DNA of 64,000 bases. Origin: Actinomycetota bacterium (GTDB lineage Bacteria; Actinomycetota; Acidimicrobiia; Acidimicrobiales; Ilumatobacteraceae). The notes beneath the pieces are model-generated. The model did no database searches. It worked only from the letters and a program-made list of their open reading frames with translations, and was not told the DNA's origin. The stretch spans positions 1-64,000 of the forward strand of contig VGAC01000008.1 of NCBI GenBank assembly GCA_016870865.1, given 5' to 3'. Made by a program: the position numbers and the translations under genes. Positions 8,882-16,296 of the stretch are shown piece after piece (position 1 is the first letter of the stretch; every line of letters begins with the position of its first letter).

Positions 8882-9820
8882 ATGACCGTGCACACTTGGA
8901 TCGACGGGTTGAAGTTTCCCGAAGGACCGGTGCTGATGCCGGATGGGTCGGTGATGTTGAGCGAACTGTTGGGCAACAAGGTCGTGCAGGTGTGGCCCGA
9001 CGGCGCGAAGAAAGTGATCGCTGAACCTGAGGGCATGCCGAACGGTCTTGCGTTCGGGCCCGACGGCTTTCTGTACTGCGCAAACATGGGCGGTCTGCTG
9101 AAGCCGGGCATCCTCGGTTCGATGCCGGGGGTCGATGTGAAGCGGCTCGCGTATCGCGGGGGCAGCATTCAGCGCATCGACGTGGCGACGGGTGAGTGCA
9201 CCGACATCCTGACTGAGTGCGAGGGTCACGGACTGCGTGCCCCCGACGACCTGGTGTTCGATCATGCGGGTGGATTCTGGTTCACCGACATAGGTGTGTC
9301 CGACCACGACACGCGCAAGGCCGACGAGACGGGTATCTATTACGTTCCCGCCGACATGTCGAGTGTCAAGCGGGTAATCCGTTCGACCGTCCCGACGAAC
9401 GGTGTCGGGATTTCCCCCGACGGGTCGAAGCTCTACTGGACCGAGTATCTGACCGGTCGCTTGTTCATGCGTCGGATCACCGCACCCGGCGTGCTGGAAG
9501 AACCCGAGCTGCCATTTGGCGACTGCATCTTCACGCACCCGCTGCCCGTGACGTGGTTCGATTCTCTGACCGTCGGCGCGAACGGCGAGATCGCCGTGGC
9601 GGTGCACAACGGCACGCCACAGGGCCGAAGTGGTGTGATCACGTTCAGCCCTGCCGGCGACGAGGTCCACTACATGGGCTTCGACGATGCGTGGACGACC
9701 CACGTGCTGTTCTCATTCGAAGGCGACCCGACGGCATACGTCACATTGTCGGGAACGGGTCGGCTGGTGTCGCTGCCGTGGCACTACCACCAGATGCGTC
9801 CGCTGCATGGGCCGCGTTGA
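8882..9820 (+). CDS. SMP-30/gluconolactonase-like protein
   Basis: A 312-residue six-bladed propeller of the SMP-30/gluconolactonase/LRE family, metal-dependent lactone or ester hydrolases. Motifs include FPEGPVLMPDG near the N-terminus (the Glu is the usual metal ligand), PNGLAFGPDG, APDDLVFDHAGGFWFTD, PTNGVGISPDG and ADEVHYM-like C-terminal strands. The ATG has CAGGAG about 7 nt upstream and sits 2 nt after the SDR stop. With the hydrolase and SDR around it, a lactone intermediate is plausible, but the actual substrate cannot be read from sequence. Confidence 0.8.
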   Translation: MTVHTWIDGLKFPEGPVLMPDGSVMLSELLGNKVVQVWPDGAKKVIAEPEGMPNGLAFGPDGFLYCANMGGLLKPGILGSMPGVDVKRLAYRGGSIQRIDVATGECTDILTECEGHGLRAPDDLVFDHAGGFWFTDIGVSDHDTRKADETGIYYVPADMSSVKRVIRSTVPTNGVGISPDGSKLYWTEYLTGRLFMRRITAPGVLEEPELPFGDCIFTHPLPVTWFDSLTVGANGEIAVAVHNGTPQGRSGVITFSPAGDEVHYMGFDDAWTTHVLFSFEGDPTAYVTLSGTGRLVSLPWHYHQMRPLHGPR

Positions 9821-9835
9821 GGTGAGGTGACCAGC

Positions 9836-11026
9836 GTGGGCGTCGTCAACGAACTCGACAACGATCTTCGTTCGATCCTGCCAGGCGAATGGTTCACATT
9901 TGCCGAAGGTCGGGACTGGAATGCCCTGCGCGAGGTGCAACAGTCAGTCGGATCGCAGGCGATCGTTCGTGCGCTCGGTCGTTGCGGCTGGATCGCGCCG
10001 CATTGGGATGTCGAGCATGGCGGCCGCGGGCTGCCGGAATCCGACGCAGCCCTGGCGATCGCTCATCTCGATTCATTGGCAGTTCCGCGCATTCCGCGGG
10101 GGACCGGTTTTGTTCTGGCTGCACCCGCGATTCGCCAATTTGCCTCGGAGGAAACGAAGCGTCGGTTCCTGCCCAAGATCGTGACCGGCGAGGAGATGTG
10201 GGCGCAGTTGTTCAGCGAACCCGGTGCCGGCAGCGACCTTGCGTCACTTGCCTGCCGCGCGGTGCGCGATGGTGGCGAATGGGTCGCGTCAGGGCAAAAA
10301 GTGTGGACGACTTTGGGCCACGAAGCCGACATTGGAATGCTTCTCGCCCGCACCGACCCCGATGTACCAAAGAACAACGGCATTACCTATTTCGCAGTCG
10401 ACTTGCGCGCACCCGGTGTGGAGTTGCGGCCACTCATCCAGATGACCGGCGAGCACGAGTTCAACCAGGTCTTTCTGTCCGACGTGCGGATACCTGATTC
10501 CTGGCGAATCAGTCCGGTGAACGAGGGGTGGGCGGCATCGAATGCGTCGCTTGCAGCGGAACGGATCACGCTCTCGGGCCAGGGGGCCGGTGGTCCCCAA
10601 AAGCGCAGCATCCTCGGTGGCAAGACAACCGATGAGGTGTTGGCTCTTGCACACGATCGTGGCCTCACGCCTGTGCAACGCCAACGACTGGTCGAAGCGT
10701 GGATCAATGCAAAGACACTGGGGCTGACTGTCGGTCGGATGAGAGGGCCGGCAGGGTCGATCACCAAGGTGATGAAGGCGAAGTCAAATCAAGAACTGCA
10801 GTGTCTGGCCCTCGAGATTCTCGGGGCTGATGTGATCGGCTGGGATGGTGGCGTGAAGTCCGAGTATGCGAGGTACGTACGCGAGTTCCTGCGCACGAGA
10901 GCAAACTCGATCGAAGGCGGAACGAGCGAGATTCAACGCAACATCATCGGCGAGCAGGTGCTGGGACTTCCCCGTGAACCCAACCCATGGGCGGGTCAAC
11001 CATGGACGCAAGTGCCGCGAAACTAG
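9836..11026 (+). CDS. Acyl-CoA dehydrogenase
   Basis: A 396-residue FAD acyl-CoA dehydrogenase introducing an alpha,beta double bond into an acyl-CoA or related thioester. Motifs: LFSEPGAGSDLASL (FAD site), ASGQKVWTTLGH, ITYFAVDLRAPGVELRPL, and the C-terminal signature SIEGGTSEIQRNIIGEQVLGLP. GTG 9836 is preferred since GAGGTGA lies just upstream; GTG 9827 is the alternative. It is the last gene of the cluster beginning at 6871. It belongs to the branch common in actinobacterial catabolic clusters; the substrate is not predictable. Confidence 0.9.
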   Translation: MGVVNELDNDLRSILPGEWFTFAEGRDWNALREVQQSVGSQAIVRALGRCGWIAPHWDVEHGGRGLPESDAALAIAHLDSLAVPRIPRGTGFVLAAPAIRQFASEETKRRFLPKIVTGEEMWAQLFSEPGAGSDLASLACRAVRDGGEWVASGQKVWTTLGHEADIGMLLARTDPDVPKNNGITYFAVDLRAPGVELRPLIQMTGEHEFNQVFLSDVRIPDSWRISPVNEGWAASNASLAAERITLSGQGAGGPQKRSILGGKTTDEVLALAHDRGLTPVQRQRLVEAWINAKTLGLTVGRMRGPAGSITKVMKAKSNQELQCLALEILGADVIGWDGGVKSEYARYVREFLRTRANSIEGGTSEIQRNIIGEQVLGLPREPNPWAGQPWTQVPRN

Positions 11027-11115
11027 GCCCGGTCGTCCTTCACGGAGAAGCCGACGATGATCCGTTGGCTCTTCATGTTCGGGTCGGTTGAAGCTCGGGG
11101 AACACGACCAAAACA

Positions 11116-11145
11116 CTCGGGTGAACGCCCGGGTGAACGCCCGAG
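11116..11145. terminator. Hairpin with 12-bp tandem repeat, candidate terminator
   Basis: CTCGGG and CCCGAG bracket two copies of a GGGTGAACGCCC-type unit, so the element can fold as a hairpin. It lies between convergent genes, where a bidirectional terminator is expected. There is no T-run. Confidence 0.35.
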
Positions 11146-11149
11146 GCGT

Positions 11150-11163
11150 GCGGGACATCCCGC
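11150..11163. terminator. Short GC hairpin, candidate terminator
   Basis: GCGGGA-CA-TCCCGC, a perfect inverted repeat followed by GGCTTTGG, lies in the same convergent gap. It is weak as an intrinsic terminator. Confidence 0.3.
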
Positions 11164-11261
11164 GGCTTTGGCCGTATGCGGACGCTGAACCCGCAGACCC
11201 GACGTGCAACAACTGTCAAGGGCGCGAGTGTACGCGCACAGACGCCGTCTCTTGCGGTGCG

Positions 11262-12662
11262 TCAGTCGCGTGATGCAAGCCAGGCAGCTTCCGCCTGACC
11301 GAGGGGCGTGGACGGCGCGGCGTTGACCATCGGCCACAGCTCCTCGGCGATACGACGGTAATTGCCGTTCGCGCGCAGTTCGCCAAGCAGTGCGTAGAGA
11401 CCGAGATTGATGCGTTGGATGAAAACGAACGCGCGGGGAACCGACGCATAGTTGGCGATGGGGCTCGTGCGGTCGAAAGTATGCCGAACAATCGACGACG
11501 AGTACTCCGGTGTCCAATGCATCACGTGTGATTCGCGCACCGGAGCGTAGAACTGCGAGAAGTAGTCACCAATCTGATCGGTCGTTACGGGGGCATCGGG
11601 CTTCAAGAGTCCGGCATCCTCGATGATCCTGCGGAACGCGGCACCATCGTGGTTGATGGCGGCGGCCGAGATCATGTTCTTGAAGACGGTCATCTCCTCC
11701 TCGGAGAAGTGTTTGACGAGTCCGTAATCGAGGAATGTGATGCGAATACTCTTCGGGTCGTCGAGGTGGAAGATGTAGTTGCCGGGATGTGGGTCGCCGT
11801 TGAAGGCACGGAAGCGATAGAGAGACCGGAATACGTAGCGGAATATCGCTTCGGCGGCGCGGTCGCGAACGTCTTGTGGTTGTTGCATCAGTTCGGCCCA
11901 GGAACTGCCGGTAACAAGATCCGAAGTAATGACGCGGGCCGAGGAGAGGTGTGGGTGCACCCGTGGAACGTTCACGAAGGGGTGGCCGGTGTAGAAATCG
12001 GCGAATTCCTGCTGGTTTTTTGCCTCGCGCGTGTAGTCGAGTTCCTCGGAGAGACGTTCCCGTATTTCAGCCACCATTTCCTCGGGTTCGAAGGCCTTGA
12101 AGCCGAAGGCGAGGATCGCGCCGAGAAGGTCGGCATTCTTCAGATCGGCGGCTATCGCCTCGGCGACGCCCGGATACTGCACCTTCACCGCAACAGCCCG
12201 GTGTTCGCTGGTGGTGGGGTCGGCGATGATGGCGCGGTGCACCTGGCCGATGGACGCCGAGGCGATGGGTATGTCGTCCCACTCGACGAAAAGCTGCGAA
12301 ACCGGAGCGCCGAATTCTTCTTCGATGACGCGACGCGCAAGGTCACCACTCATTGGCGGGGCGTTGTTCTGTAGTTCGGCGAGCGCGAGACGCAACGGTT
12401 CGGGAAGGCCGTGGTCGAGGTAGCTGGCCATCTGGCCGAGCTTCATGAGCGCACCCTTCATGTTGCCGAGACGATCGGCGATTTCGGTGGCGTTCTTCAA
12501 TTCACGCGAGTGATCGAGGGCTTCCTTGCGTTGTGCGGATGCGAACAACTTCTTTGCGGCGGTCGTGGCGTAGTTGGTCCCGACCTTGACTCCGAGCCTT
12601 GCGATCTCGGCGTTGCGCCCGAGACGACGGCTGGACGAGAGAGGGGATGGGGGCCGTGGCAT
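11262..12662 (-). CDS. ABC1/UbiB/ADCK-family atypical kinase
   Basis: A 466-residue member of the UbiB/ADCK family, atypical ATPase/kinases linked to isoprenoid-quinone lipids. It has the family-specific KxGQ motif (K74-Q77, MKLGQMASYLD), the Ala-rich loop ASASIGQVHRA (134-144), K160 in AVKVQYPG, GDPHPGNY (289-296) and LDYG (311-314) in place of DFG. No C-terminal membrane helices are evident. ATG at 12662 is chosen; an open extension upstream overlaps the preceding hydrolase and looks non-coding. It begins 4 nt after that gene's stop, so the two are probably co-transcribed. Confidence 0.88.
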   Translation of the reverse strand: MPRPPSPLSSSRRLGRNAEIARLGVKVGTNYATTAAKKLFASAQRKEALDHSRELKNATEIADRLGNMKGALMKLGQMASYLDHGLPEPLRLALAELQNNAPPMSGDLARRVIEEEFGAPVSQLFVEWDDIPIASASIGQVHRAIIADPTTSEHRAVAVKVQYPGVAEAIAADLKNADLLGAILAFGFKAFEPEEMVAEIRERLSEELDYTREAKNQQEFADFYTGHPFVNVPRVHPHLSSARVITSDLVTGSSWAELMQQPQDVRDRAAEAIFRYVFRSLYRFRAFNGDPHPGNYIFHLDDPKSIRITFLDYGLVKHFSEEEMTVFKNMISAAAINHDGAAFRRIIEDAGLLKPDAPVTTDQIGDYFSQFYAPVRESHVMHWTPEYSSSIVRHTFDRTSPIANYASVPRAFVFIQRINLGLYALLGELRANGNYRRIAEELWPMVNAAPSTPLGQAEAAWLASRD

Positions 12663-12666
12663 GTGG

Positions 12667-13524
12667 TCAGGTCCCTGCTCGCTCGACCGCGGACCTGCAG
12701 GCACGCACGAGGGTGGGTACGAATTGATCGGCAGCGGCATAGACGGCATCGTGGTCGGCATCGACTCGGAAGGCCTCGGCACGGGGGAGTGCCTCGAAGA
12801 GTCGCAACTGACGCTTCACCGGAACGACCCGGTCGCGCATGGTGATCAGGACACTTGATGGAACATCGACCGTGCGAATCCAGTCGCGTGAATTGAACGA
12901 CCCGAGCGCACCACCGGCCTCAAGAATCGTGCGCCAATCATGCTGCTGCAACTGCGCGGCGGCCCAGGGTTCCCAGTTGCTCACCTTTCGCTGGAGGTAG
13001 ACACGTTCGGTGATTCGTTCGCGGGTACGCGATGGTGTGACGCGAGCGAGTACGCCGAGTCCGTGCAGTCCCAGAAACGACAGCCGCTCCTGGCGGGTGG
13101 AGGCAAAGTAGCCCGATGTTGCCGCCAGGACGAGGGCGCGGACGCGTGATTCGTGGCGTTTCCAGAGAAGTTGTGCGATCGACCCACCCATCGAATACCC
13201 GACGGGAATGAAGGTCGCAATGCCCAGATGGTCGGCGAGCGCAGCCACGTCATCGGCGCACGCGGCAAGAGTGAAGGGTTTGTTCGAACGAATTCCACGA
13301 CCGTGGCCGCGTTGGTCAGGTGCGACGACACGAAAGTGCTCACCCAACGCGCGGTAACACGTGAAGAAGTTGAGGTCGGCAGTGGCAGTCCACCCGTGCA
13401 ACAAGACGAGTGTCGGTGCATTCGGCGGGCCGGGGACCTCGCGGAAAAACATGGTTCCACGGCCGGGGAGCATGATCTCGCGGCCGGAGGGGAGCTGGGG
13501 GGTTCGCGGTTCGGTGTAGGTCAC
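12667..13524 (-). CDS. Alpha/beta hydrolase
   Basis: A 285-residue alpha/beta hydrolase with LLHGWTATADLNF (oxyanion region), PDQRGHGRGIRS, the nucleophile elbow GYSMGGSIAQ, an acid in ITMRDRVVPV, and a C-terminal His in ADHDAVYAA. The GTG start lies 3 nt from the greA stop and the gene ends 4 nt before the UbiB-like start, giving a greA-hydrolase-ubiB-like unit. Similar hydrolases act as esterases or lipases; nothing here fixes the substrate. Confidence 0.82.
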   Translation of the reverse strand: MTYTEPRTPQLPSGREIMLPGRGTMFFREVPGPPNAPTLVLLHGWTATADLNFFTCYRALGEHFRVVAPDQRGHGRGIRSNKPFTLAACADDVAALADHLGIATFIPVGYSMGGSIAQLLWKRHESRVRALVLAATSGYFASTRQERLSFLGLHGLGVLARVTPSRTRERITERVYLQRKVSNWEPWAAAQLQQHDWRTILEAGGALGSFNSRDWIRTVDVPSSVLITMRDRVVPVKRQLRLFEALPRAEAFRVDADHDAVYAAADQFVPTLVRACRSAVERAGT

Positions 13525-13527
13525 GGG

Positions 13528-14007
13528 TCAGTCGGGGTGTTCGACAGCCAGGATGCGCACACGCAACGTGCTGCCGTTCGGGGTCTGGTAGTCCACCCAG
13601 TCTTCAGCACGGCGTTCGAGGAGTGCTGCACCGAGGGGTGCCTTTGGGCTCATGATCTCGACCCCCTCCCGTCGCTCTTCGATGTGACCAATGAAATAAC
13701 GCTCGGCCATGTCGTCGTCGTCACCCTCGTAGACGATGGTGACGGTGCAGCCGATCGACACCTCACCGTCCTCGCCCGCCGCGATGATCTCGTGGTCCTC
13801 CAGGATTGCCTCGAGTGTTCGGATGCGGGCCTCCATGTGCCCCTGTTCATCCTTGGCGGCGTGGTAGTCGCCGTTTTCCGACAGGTCGCCCATTTCGCGC
13901 GCCCGTCCGATCTTCTCGGCCACCTGAATGCGGCCACGTGTGGTGAGGTCATCGAATTCGGCCTTCAATCGGTCGTGGGCGACCCGCGTGAGTTGGTGGC
14001 GTGCCAT
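13528..14007 (-). CDS. greA: GreA/GreB transcription elongation factor
   Basis: A 159-residue Gre factor that stimulates transcript cleavage in backtracked RNA polymerase. The N-terminal coiled coil carries the acidic-tip motif [16 protein letters not shown] near residues 40-55. The C-terminal FKBP-like domain includes [17 protein letters not shown] and ISPKAPLG-type [14 protein letters not shown] 14007 (MARHQLTRV) is chosen; an open extension upstream crosses the divergent leuB start. TAGCCT lies 7 nt upstream, implying a leaderless mRNA. It heads a three-gene minus-strand unit. Confidence 0.92.
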   Translation of the reverse strand: MARHQLTRVAHDRLKAEFDDLTTRGRIQVAEKIGRAREMGDLSENGDYHAAKDEQGHMEARIRTLEAILEDHEIIAAGEDGEVSIGCTVTIVYEGDDDDMAERYFIGHIEERREGVEIMSPKAPLGAALLERRAEDWVDYQTPNGSTLRVRILAVEHPD

Positions 14008-14014
14008 GGGAAAA

Positions 14015-14020
14015 AGGCTA
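14015..14020 (-). promoter_or_regulatory. -10 element of greA, leaderless type
   Basis: TAGCCT on the minus strand, 7 nt before ATG 14007. It is divergent from the leuB -10 element 17 bp away. Confidence 0.5.
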
Positions 14021-14036
14021 CCCACGGGCATGCCGT

Positions 14037-14042
14037 TAGCCT
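14037..14042 (+). promoter_or_regulatory. -10 element of leuB, leaderless type
   Basis: TAGCCT, 8 nt before ATG 14051, with no Shine-Dalgarno sequence in between. Confidence 0.5.
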
Positions 14043-14050
14043 GCGTGTCC

Positions 14051-15046
14051 ATGGCACATCGCATTGCAGTCATTGGTGGTGACGGAATCGGACCGGAGGT
14101 CACGACCGAAGCCCTGAGGGTGGTTCACGCGGCCGGAGTGGACGTCTCGGTGACGAACTTCGATCTTGGTGGGGCCCGCTACCTGCGCGACGGTGAGATT
14201 CTGTCCGACGCGACGCTCGATGAATTGCGCGGTTTTGATGCGATCCTTCTCGGTGCGGTGGGTACTCCCGACGTCCCACCCGGCGTCATCGAGCGGGGTT
14301 TGTTGCTAAAGATGCGGTTCGAGCTCGACCTCTACGTCAACCAGAGGCCCTTCGTCGGGAGGGCACCCGGTCACTCGAAGTCGCATGATTTCATCGTCAT
14401 ACGTGAAAACACCGAAGGCCCGTACGCGGGCGAGGGTGGGGTCCTGCGCAAGGGAACACCGAATGAAGTTGCCACCCAGGGCAGTGTGAACACACGCAGG
14501 GGAGTCGAACGCTGCGTTCGTTATGCATTCGAACTTGCCGCCAAGCGCGAGCGGAAGCACGTGACGTTGGTCCACAAGACGAACGTCCTCACGTTCGCCG
14601 GTGATCTGTGGCAGCGAACGTTCGACGTCGTCGCCAAGGAGTTCCCGAATGTGGGCACCGCCTACAACCATGTCGATGCCGCGTGCATCTACTTCGTGCA
14701 GGACCCCCATCGCTACGACGTCATCGTCACCGACAACCTCTTCGGTGACATCCTCACCGACCTTGGTGGTGCGATCAGTGGTGGCATCGGTCTTGCCTCG
14801 TCGGCCAACCTGAATCCGGCCCGCACCGGTCCCTCGATGTTCGAACCCGTGCACGGCTCTGCACCCGACATCGTCGGGACGGGCAAGGCGAACCCCACGG
14901 CAGCGATTCTCTCTGCAGCCCTCATGCTCGACTTTCTGGGTGAAAACGTCGCTGCGACACGTGTTCGCCTCGCATGTGCCGAGCCCTCGGCTGGTTCCAC
15001 CGTCGACATCGCCAATTCAATCGTTGCCCGCCTGGCCGGCAAGTAA
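14051..15046 (+). CDS. leuB: 3-isopropylmalate dehydrogenase
   Basis: LeuB oxidatively decarboxylates 3-isopropylmalate in leucine synthesis, and 3-methylmalate in the citramalate route to isoleucine. The 331-residue protein has [10 protein letters not shown] at the N-terminus, [27 protein letters not shown], the metal site [20 protein letters not shown] and [20 protein letters not shown], where GSAPDI is typical of LeuB-type NAD-dependent enzymes. A homologous tartrate- or homoisocitrate-type specificity is less likely given ilvE and cimA downstream. The mRNA is predicted leaderless. Confidence 0.9.
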   Translation: MAHRIAVIGGDGIGPEVTTEALRVVHAAGVDVSVTNFDLGGARYLRDGEILSDATLDELRGFDAILLGAVGTPDVPPGVIERGLLLKMRFELDLYVNQRPFVGRAPGHSKSHDFIVIRENTEGPYAGEGGVLRKGTPNEVATQGSVNTRRGVERCVRYAFELAAKRERKHVTLVHKTNVLTFAGDLWQRTFDVVAKEFPNVGTAYNHVDAACIYFVQDPHRYDVIVTDNLFGDILTDLGGAISGGIGLASSANLNPARTGPSMFEPVHGSAPDIVGTGKANPTAAILSAALMLDFLGENVAATRVRLACAEPSAGSTVDIANSIVARLAGK

Positions 15047-15049
15047 TCT
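15044..15049 (+). promoter_or_regulatory. Candidate internal -10 element for ilvE
   Basis: TAATCT overlaps the leuB stop codon and lies 24 nt before the ilvE ATG. It would give a short leader containing the AAAGGA binding site. Confidence 0.35.
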
Positions 15050-15073
15050 GCGTAGACCCGAAAGGACTCACGG

Positions 15074-15994
15074 ATGCCCACGCTCGTTCCCACGCCGAAA
15101 ATCTGGATGAACGGAAAACTCGTCAATTGGGACGACGCCAAGGTCCACGTTCTGACGCACACCCTGCACTACGGCACGGGTGTCTTCGAGGGAATTCGCG
15201 CGTATGAGACCGCCGAGGGGCCCGCGGTTTTCCGCTTGACCGAGCACATCGAGCGTATGTTCCGTAGTGCACACATCCTGGGGATGGAGATTCCGTACAC
15301 CGTCCAACAGATCATCGACGCCACGAAGGAAACCGTGGTCTCCACCGGTCTTCCCGGTTGCTACATCCGCCCGATCGCGTATTACGGCTACGGCGAAATG
15401 GGCCTCAACACGCTCCCGTGCAGTGTCGACGTCGCGATTGCGTGCTGGCCGTGGGGCGCGTACCTGGGCGACGATGCAATGACCAAGGGTGTCCGGATGA
15501 AGATTTCATCGTGGAAGCGCCTCGACCACAACATGTTGCCGCCTGCCGCAAAGACGGTCGCGAACTATGCGAACTCGTCGCTTGCAAAAGTGGAAGCGTT
15601 GAAGGCCGGCTACGACGAGGCGATCCTCCTCAACAATGAAGGACTCGTCAGCGAGTGCACCGGCGAGAACCTGTTCGTCGTGCGCAACGGTGCGGTCATC
15701 ACGCCCCCGCTGTCGGCCGGTGCGCTCGAAGGCATCACGCAGGCAAGCGTCATCACCATTCTCGAGGACCTCGGTCACGCGGTTGACAAGGGCAACATCG
15801 CCAGGTCCGACCTCTACATCGCCGAAGAGATCTTTTGTGTGGGTACCGCCGCCGAGGTCAGCGCGATCAACTCGGTCGACGACCGAAAGGTGCCGTGTCC
15901 CGGGCCAATCGCGCGGCAGGTTGCCGAGACCTACAGCAAGGCGGTGCGCGGCCAGATCGCCAAGTACAAGCACTGGTGTGAAGCGGCAAAATGA
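15074..15994 (+). CDS. ilvE: Branched-chain amino acid aminotransferase
   Basis: IlvE is a PLP enzyme carrying out the last step of isoleucine, valine and leucine synthesis. The 306-residue fold-type IV protein shows [20 protein letters not shown] at its start, [20 protein letters not shown], the PLP-lysine region [15 protein letters not shown] (residues about 157-171), GYDEAILLN and [19 protein letters not shown] lies 8-9 nt before ATG 15074. It sits between leuB and cimA; a GC hairpin without a T-run follows its stop. Confidence 0.93.
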   Translation: MPTLVPTPKIWMNGKLVNWDDAKVHVLTHTLHYGTGVFEGIRAYETAEGPAVFRLTEHIERMFRSAHILGMEIPYTVQQIIDATKETVVSTGLPGCYIRPIAYYGYGEMGLNTLPCSVDVAIACWPWGAYLGDDAMTKGVRMKISSWKRLDHNMLPPAAKTVANYANSSLAKVEALKAGYDEAILLNNEGLVSECTGENLFVVRNGAVITPPLSAGALEGITQASVITILEDLGHAVDKGNIARSDLYIAEEIFCVGTAAEVSAINSVDDRKVPCPGPIARQVAETYSKAVRGQIAKYKHWCEAAK

Positions 15995-16045
15995 GCCCAC
16001 GCGGCTCGATTGTGCGCTCTGTGTGACAATCCCCAGTTTTGTCCA

Positions 16046-16067
16046 CAGGGGGCCTCGACGCCCCCTG
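16046..16067 (+). terminator. Strong hairpin after ilvE
   Basis: CAGGGGGC-CTCGAC-GCCCCCTG, a perfect 8-bp stem with a 6-nt loop, lies about 50 nt after the ilvE stop. There is no T-run, so it may act as a weak terminator or stabilise the 3' end. Confidence 0.45.
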
Positions 16068-16091
16068 ACACCCCTGTAATTGCCGTAAAAT
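16065..16091 (+). promoter_or_regulatory. Candidate promoter for the cimA leader
   Basis: CTGACA (16065-16070, close to TTGACA) and TAAAAT (16086-16091) are separated by 15 bp. Transcription would start near 16098 and include the whole leader-peptide and terminator region. The spacing is a little short. Confidence 0.4.
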
Positions 16092-16142
16092 CAAGGTCCT
16101 CATTGACGAAACGGGCGTTTCACGGGCAGACTGAGGGGCGTG

Positions 16143-16214
16143 ATGTCCACAGCCTGTCCCTCTTTGGCCCTCGGGTCGCTGCGCGCCGCTGTCGCCATCA
16201 TCATTATTCCGTAG
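16143..16214 (+). CDS. Isoleucine leader peptide of cimA
   Basis: A 23-codon open frame from ATG 16143 to TAG 16212-16214 with GAGGGG 4 nt upstream. The product is MSTACPSLALGSLRAAVA, then four consecutive Ile (ATC ATC ATT ATT, 16197-16208), then Pro. It ends exactly where a strong hairpin begins and lies 26 nt before an intrinsic terminator that precedes cimA. This is the classic layout of ribosome-mediated attenuation by a branched-chain amino acid; scarce Ile-tRNA would stall the ribosome on the Ile run. Function is inferred from layout. Confidence 0.75.
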   Translation: MSTACPSLALGSLRAAVAIIIIP

Positions 16215-16266
16215 CGCACGGTCCACCCCGTGCGCAGCCAGCCGCCCACCGGGCGGCTTTTGTTTT
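16214..16266 (+). promoter_or_regulatory. Attenuator: leader hairpin plus intrinsic terminator
   Basis: Hairpin one, 16214-16235, is GCGCACGG-tccacc-CCGTGCGC with a perfect 8-bp stem, starting at the last base of the leader stop codon. Hairpin two, 16240-16258, is AGCCGCCC-acc-GGGCGGCT followed by TTTGTTTT, a textbook intrinsic terminator 30 nt before cimA. An alternative pairing of 16179-16184 (CTGCGC) with 16232-16237 (GCGCAG), possibly extended, would compete with the first hairpin and reach the edge of the terminator. I could not settle the antiterminator fold by eye. Confidence 0.7.
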
Positions 16267-16296
16267 ACCCGAAACACCCCAGAAAGAGACGAACAG

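Larger units (their letters stand above)
11027..11261. other. Convergent intergenic gap with two hairpins
   Basis: This gap lies between the acyl-CoA dehydrogenase (+) and the UbiB-like gene (-). It holds two inverted repeats described separately. I found no tRNA-like cloverleaf and no credible coding frame here. Confidence 0.5.

Noticed and set aside
11027-11261. Possible tRNA or small RNA in the convergent gap
   Set aside because: There are hairpins, but no cloverleaf and no T-arm GTTCGA with matching acceptor ends.
16133-16247. Pairing of the leader binding site GGGCG with CGCCC of the terminator as the antiterminator
   Set aside because: Only five base pairs over a loop of about 100 nt; much weaker than the local terminator stem.
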